NCBI GenBank assembly: GCA_000697475.1 | Contig: JNEU01000651.1 | Location: 1-64,000 of the forward strand | Origin: Lichtheimia corymbifera B2541 | Lineage: Eukaryota > Mucoromycota > Mucoromycetes > Mucorales > Lichtheimiaceae | Direction: 5' to 3' | DNA length: 64,000 nucleotides | In this document: piece after piece, positions 57,978 through 64,000 of the stretch | Layout: each line of letters starts with the position of its first letter | Numbering within the stretch: position 1 is the stretch's first letter | Notes under the pieces: model-generated | Told to the model about the DNA's origin: nothing | What the model saw: the letters and a program-made list of their open reading frames with translations, nothing else | The model's database searches: none | Translations under genes and position numbers: made by a program

Positions 57978-59384
57978 CCTTGTTTATATCTGCATGGTGG
58001 TGGGCGTGGGTATCTCTGTTGGTGGCGAGCTGATAGATTATTGTTGGGGTTATGATTGGTGTGATTGATTGTCGTCCATGGATAAACAAGGTGAGGGTAT
58101 CCGTCATCCATATCACAAACGAGCCACCACGAATAATAGGGTGGGATAAATGTGCGTTTCAAAAGGTAACATCAAAGGCAGCTTTCTCGACAAGGCTAGA
58201 CGCTCGTCCATGACACCATAGATCCCATGTGGCGGTATATAACGGCATTTGAAGACTTGACCAGAACACTTTAGTGGCGACTTTACATAAGAAAACCCAT
58301 CCTTAGTAGGGAGGGTTGAAATTGGAACCATACAGCTTTCGCTTGCCAGTAAAAGTTTATTCGATACAAATAATACCGTTTTTGTTAACGGATAACAGAA
58401 CTAAGCCTACTAGTCATTTGCATGTTTTGTGATTTGGTGTTGTCATTATTGGTGATGCACTTGATTTATGCATTGATGAGTAGGGACATGCTGGGGGAGT
58501 CAATATGCTCATATCTGCTGCTGCTTGTGTTGGGGGTTGGGAAAGGTAAAATGGGAAATAATGCAGTGGGTCCTTTTGTGCATGTCGAATATTTCTACTT
58601 TGACTTACATTATCCGGTAACGTCTATCATCAGTATTTTGGCAATACGGGAGGACCTGGACGGGTGACGATTCTCAGATGTCCCATTATGGTGGGAGTGA
58701 TGTTTCATATACCGGGTTTATGTACACATTGCCACAAAGGGCTAAAAACTATATAATCGTGGGCATTATGACATCTTCTCTTAGTATTATGATAACCGCC
58801 ATACTAAGATGAACCCTCCTCCTCCTCCTACATCGCATTTATGAATTACATTGTCTCTCTTTCATCGAGGTCCAAGGGGGAGGAGAGAGAGGTTTGTCCA
58901 TAAAGGAGTATTATGTGCGTATGTTAATTTGTACAAGCCATAATGTACGTATGTATGACAATGAGTGTAAAAAGTACAATGACCGATGGTTTATTGTTGT
59001 GGAGAGAGCGGAACGTTCCGACGATGAGGAATGGGCGTACAAGAATGAGTTTTATGCAGCTGATGGTCAATGTTCCTTTAAGACCGATATCAACAAATAA
59101 ATGAGAAAGAGAGAGAGAGAAAAAGTCAACAAAGAGACATGATCTAAAAAAGGGATCTGTAGGGGGTTTCCACCTATATGACTAGGACCGAGATGTGTCA
59201 TTTGGTTCAAAGGGATATGTGGACTTGTATGTTTTGTGTGTATGTGGGTGTATAATCCCCTTTATCGTAACCCCCTCTCTCTCTTTCTCCATACAGCTTT
59301 CTTCCTTTCTCTTTTTTTTTCTTGCTTCTTATCCAACCTAATCCCCCCTTTTTTCGTTCTATCTTGCAAGAGACACAAAGACAT
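57978..59384. other. Intergenic; upstream region of PKA
   Basis: No supported gene. A GA run lies at 59104-59121. The stretch from 59268 to 59355 just upstream of the PKA start is a strong pyrimidine tract (CTCTCTCTTTCTCC-like and TTTTTTTTTCTTGC-like), probably the 5' UTR/promoter. Confidence 0.45.
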
Positions 59385-61206
<1,822 letters not shown>

Positions 61207-61468
61207 GGGATTTCCAATAGTCATGTTTCTTTATCAACAATTTGCTCCATCCACATCATCTCTATCCTACTATTACTATAGCATATTCTACTTTTCATTG
61301 TTGGCTACCATCATTTTTACTTGTTGCCGTTTTCCTTTCATCCACACTCACACACACAACATCCCTGCTTTTACTTGGTTCATTTATTACCATTACAACA
61401 AAAGAAAATCTTTCTCCCTCTCGCGCTCTCTCTTTTTTCTACGACTGCAAATAAGAGGGGGGTGGGGA

Positions 61469-62663
61469 TTATACGGCGGGGTGACATGTAAAATGTTCTT
61501 GTGGCTGAGAAGGATCAGCAGGCAAGCAATGCTTCCAACGTTCGAGTAATTCTTGGAGTCTTGTGATTTGACGTTCGATTTGAGCGGCTGAGTGAATTCG
61601 TGATTCATGTAATTGGCGACGAATGGTATGCAGAGCACTATCGACATTATATCGAGCGAGATCTGCTTGATTCTTGAAATTGCGTTCGAGATAATCATAC
61701 AACCACTCGATTTCTTTTTCAGTGTATCCGATTTGACGCATTGCATTTTCTTCTTGCTCGTACCAAAACTTGGCAAATGACGCACGCCACTGATCCGTCT
61801 TTTTGTTGAACTTGTCGACTGCTTTATCAGCAGCTTGGTTCAATGAATGCACCGCCAATTCTGCTGACCGGGATTGTGCCGCCACCACAGCATATTCCGA
61901 AGTCGCTTGGTCACTGATCACTGTGCCGGTATCAAATTGACGCTGCCACCAATGCCATGCACGGGAGGACCATGTACGTACACGTGTTTCTACCCATAGA
62001 CGCCATGCATGGGGATCAATGGTGAATGTCCAGACACCTGGTGCCGGTGCATAATCCTTAAACACTTGCTTATATTCTTGGAATTTTTCTTCCAATGCAT
62101 CCAATACACGATCAGCATCCTTGATACCATGCTGCTCCACTAAATCTTGACGAACACGAGCACGCCAACTGGGAGTGCCAATATCTTGCACACGTAACAC
62201 GGCCTTGCGTAATGTATTGGCAACAGCCTTGTTTTGCTCAACACTGAGAAACGGACCCCGCCAGTATTCATCTTGGCAACAGAGTTGCTGCTCTTGTCCA
62301 TGGCCACGGAAAAATCGCCGAGCCCATACATCGTTGACAAGTGCTTCATCAAGATCCTTTTGCAACTGCACAAATTGACTAGGTGTAAGCCGTTCTTTGA
62401 GATCATGCAGCTCGCATTCTATCTTCAACTTTGACAGCTCGCCCTTCAATTCAAGTCGACGCAAGCGTAATTTCAAATCATCAAGTAATCCAGGCTGTGG
62501 TAATGGGTGTCGTAGTCTCGCTAGTAATTGCTCCACATCACCTATATAATAAAAATTGTTTGTTGGATTCAAACTCTGTAGTGTTTGGGTAATAGAATAG
62601 CTAACCTCTTGTGCCAATAATGCACACACAAGCGATCACCAAAAGTAGTATTAGAATACGCAT
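61469..62663 (-). CDS. Secreted/ER Trp-rich helical protein, unknown function
   Basis: I do not recognise the family. Two exons: a short first exon gives a signal peptide (MRILILLLVIACVCIIGTRG), spliced in frame by a GTTAGC...TATAG intron to DVEQLLARLRHPLPQPGLLD. About 370 residues follow, mostly helical and charged: DDLKLRLRRLELKGELSKLK, QFVQLQKDLDEALVNDVWAR and EKFQEYKQVFKDY. A striking Trp cluster follows (DPHAWRLWVETRVRTWSSRA then WHWWQRQF), then QWRASFAKFWYEQEENAMRQ, GYTEKEIEWLYDYLERNFKN and the C-terminal helices IERQITRLQELLERWKHCL. No second membrane segment, so it is probably lumenal or secreted. Using the long open frame without the intron would give a GTG start and no signal peptide; the spliced model is better. 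Confidence 0.75.
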
Positions 62664-62943
62664 GAATGTGTATAAAGTGAAAGGAAAGCGAAACCTTGGC
62701 GTTCAATTGGGTGGTCCTTCTTTGGAGAGTATGAGAAATGCAGCGGTTTCACTTTTTATGAATCCGAGACAATTGTCAATAGGCACATGATTTATTCGTT
62801 CAATGTATGGATCTGTGTAGGGTGGGTATGTGCTACTTCTTTATGTAAAAGAGAACATGGTAAAATATATGGGAGGCTTTTTTTAAAAAGAAAGGGAATG
62901 GATCAAGAAGGTATATATATATATGTGTGTGTGTGTGTAATTA
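62664..62943. other. Intergenic with TA/TG microsatellite
   Basis: The upstream region of the secreted protein and the 3' flank of the next gene. A (TA)n(TG)n run, TATATATATATGTGTGTGTG, occupies about 62911-62938, next to the stop codon of the KA1-domain gene. Confidence 0.6.
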
Positions 62944-64000
62944 CTAGGAAGCGGCTACTTGTATGGCGGTTTCTTCTGGAACGACATCATCCAACACACT
63001 GCTGCTGTTGTTACTGCTGCTTGCCATACTGATACGGTTGCTGCTTGTGGTGGGCTCAGCTGCATGATTAGAAGAGGATTTGTTGGATTGTTGAGATGGT
63101 GGTGGTTGCAGTAAGTCTGGATTGCGAGTTGACATGTAACCTCCTTTACCACCCAGATCCAATGCACCGAGTACTGTATGATAAAGGAACTTGTACGACC
63201 AAACATTGCCACGCATACGTCGAATATCCACAATATATAAACCAGGCAAGTTTTTGATCTTGCATACTTCGATATCAAAGCGGACTTCCTCGCCTGGATC
63301 CACCACAGGATCACCATAAATCAAGGACGCATTATTATTCTCTTCGGCCGCCATGGCAGTGGCAGTGGCGGTGGCGGTGGTGGTGGTGGATGTTGGATTG
63401 TTGCTGGGTCGTCGTAAAAGTTTCCGGAAACGTGGACCACCATTCATCCTTCGCTTTTTGGGATCTGTGGATGACGAAGGTGATGGATGTTGTTGTTGAC
63501 GACGTTTCCTACGCACACACTTGAGCTTGTATTCACCATCATCCTTGACGTCAATGCCAATCCTGAGCAATGTTTGTTTGACTTCTAACAAGACTTGTTG
63601 TGGTCGTCGTGATGTCAATGCATTTTGAGCCACAGCACCATGATATGTGCGTAACTTGCTGTCATTGAAATCAACCCCATACGAGCCAAGTGGTTTGTTC
63701 GCAGTAGCAGTAGTAGTAGCAGCACCGCCAGGATGTAATGGATAATTGTCTCGTGTGGCTAAATGTACATAATAATGAATTCATGGTCTCTTTCAATGCT
63801 CATTGTTTTTACACTTACCCATTGGTTTCTTTTTGAACCAATCCATCAACTTTTTGCCAGCACTCTTGTGCTTGAATTCCTTGCTAGACGGATCAGGGGA
63901 TGTTGGACTAGGTGGCATACGACTGACAGGTTGCTCAGATGCAGATGGCATAGGTTGTCTTTCATCATCTTCCTTGACGACCTGGATACTCGGCTTACTA
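62944..64000 (-). CDS. C-terminal part of a KA1-domain protein, probably a CAMK-type Ser/Thr kinase (truncated by window end)
   Basis: Only the 3' end is in the window; the gene continues beyond 64000. Visible parts: a Pro/Ser-rich linker (MPPSPTSPDPSSKEFKHKSA), GKKLMDWFKKKPM, an intron, then LRTYHGAVAQNALTSRRPQQ, VLLEVKQTLLRIGIDVKDDG and EYKLKCVRRKR. A disordered Thr/Ala-rich insert follows, then FDIEVCKIKNLPGLYIVDIR and RMRGNVWSYKFLYHTVLGAL. This is the KA1 fold (beta strands and helices, xxEVCKxxxL...RxxGxxWxYK) found at the end of MARK/Kin1/Kin4 kinases, where it binds acidic phospholipids and can inhibit the kinase. The kinase domain itself is not visible, so the family is inferred. Ser/Asn-rich tail ends IQVAAS. 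Confidence 0.78.

Noticed and set aside
61469..62629. Uninterrupted reading of the Trp-rich protein from a GTG start
   Set aside because: An intron with good signals joins a signal-peptide exon in frame, which is more plausible than a GTG start in a fungus.

Overview
This 64 kb window is eukaryotic nuclear DNA, almost certainly from a fungus and most likely an early-diverging, Mucorales-type one. The signs are split genes with many short introns (about 50-100 nt, GT...AG), fungal versions of conserved eukaryotic genes, long Gln/Ser/Thr/His tracts in proteins, and CT/GA-rich promoters. The order-level placement is inference. I see no rRNA, tRNA, CRISPR, plasmid, phage or virus genes. All coordinates of split genes below include introns.

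Layout. 1-2,640: gene-poor, with a hairpin element, four decayed tandem repeats and a doubtful ORF region. 2,641-4,858 (-): glutamate decarboxylase. 4,924-6,564: empty. 6,565-7,580 (-): UXT-type prefoldin-like protein. 8,045-9,863 (+): RACK1, whose 409-nt fifth intron carries two C/D box snoRNAs of the U24 type. 10,229-12,616 (+): sugar-transporter-family MFS. 13,359-14,159 (+): Pho85-type cyclin. 14,413-15,935 (-): secreted subtilisin. 16,167-18,045 (-): drug-type MFS transporter. 19,046-25,056 (-): SCC2/NIPBL cohesin loader, divergent from ADAT1 tRNA deaminase (25,205-27,064, +). 27,235-28,662 (+): GT1 glycosyltransferase, facing a cytochrome P450 (28,917-30,843, -). Then on the minus strand 14-3-3 (30,961-31,877), VPS28 (32,131-33,165) and an RFX transcription factor (33,522-36,209). 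38,358-40,093 (+): PIN-like (auxin-carrier family) membrane transporter. 40,412-42,912 (-): coiled-coil protein ending in a PAM2-like motif. 45,146-48,218 (-): kelch / transmembrane / kinase protein. 48,614-50,117 (-): fructose-1,6-bisphosphatase. 50,343-56,402 (-): UFD4/TRIP12 HECT ligase. 56,403-59,384: no sound gene, one decayed gene. 59,385-61,206 (+): PKA catalytic subunit. 61,469-62,663 (-): secreted Trp-rich helical protein. 62,944-64,000 (-): C-terminal end of a KA1-domain protein, probably a kinase.

How the genes relate. Most are unrelated housekeeping or signalling genes, as expected in a fungal chromosome, and there is no operon logic. Signalling parts are common (PKA, 14-3-3, RACK1, RFX, cyclin, KA1 protein, kelch-kinase), but their proximity is not evidence of one pathway. 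The P450 and glycosyltransferase, tail to tail, are the only pair that could act in sequence on one small molecule.

The strongest unusual items are the receptor-like kelch-TM-kinase protein, the duplicated U24-type snoRNA in the RACK1 intron, and the PAM2-like tail on an otherwise unrecognised coiled-coil protein.
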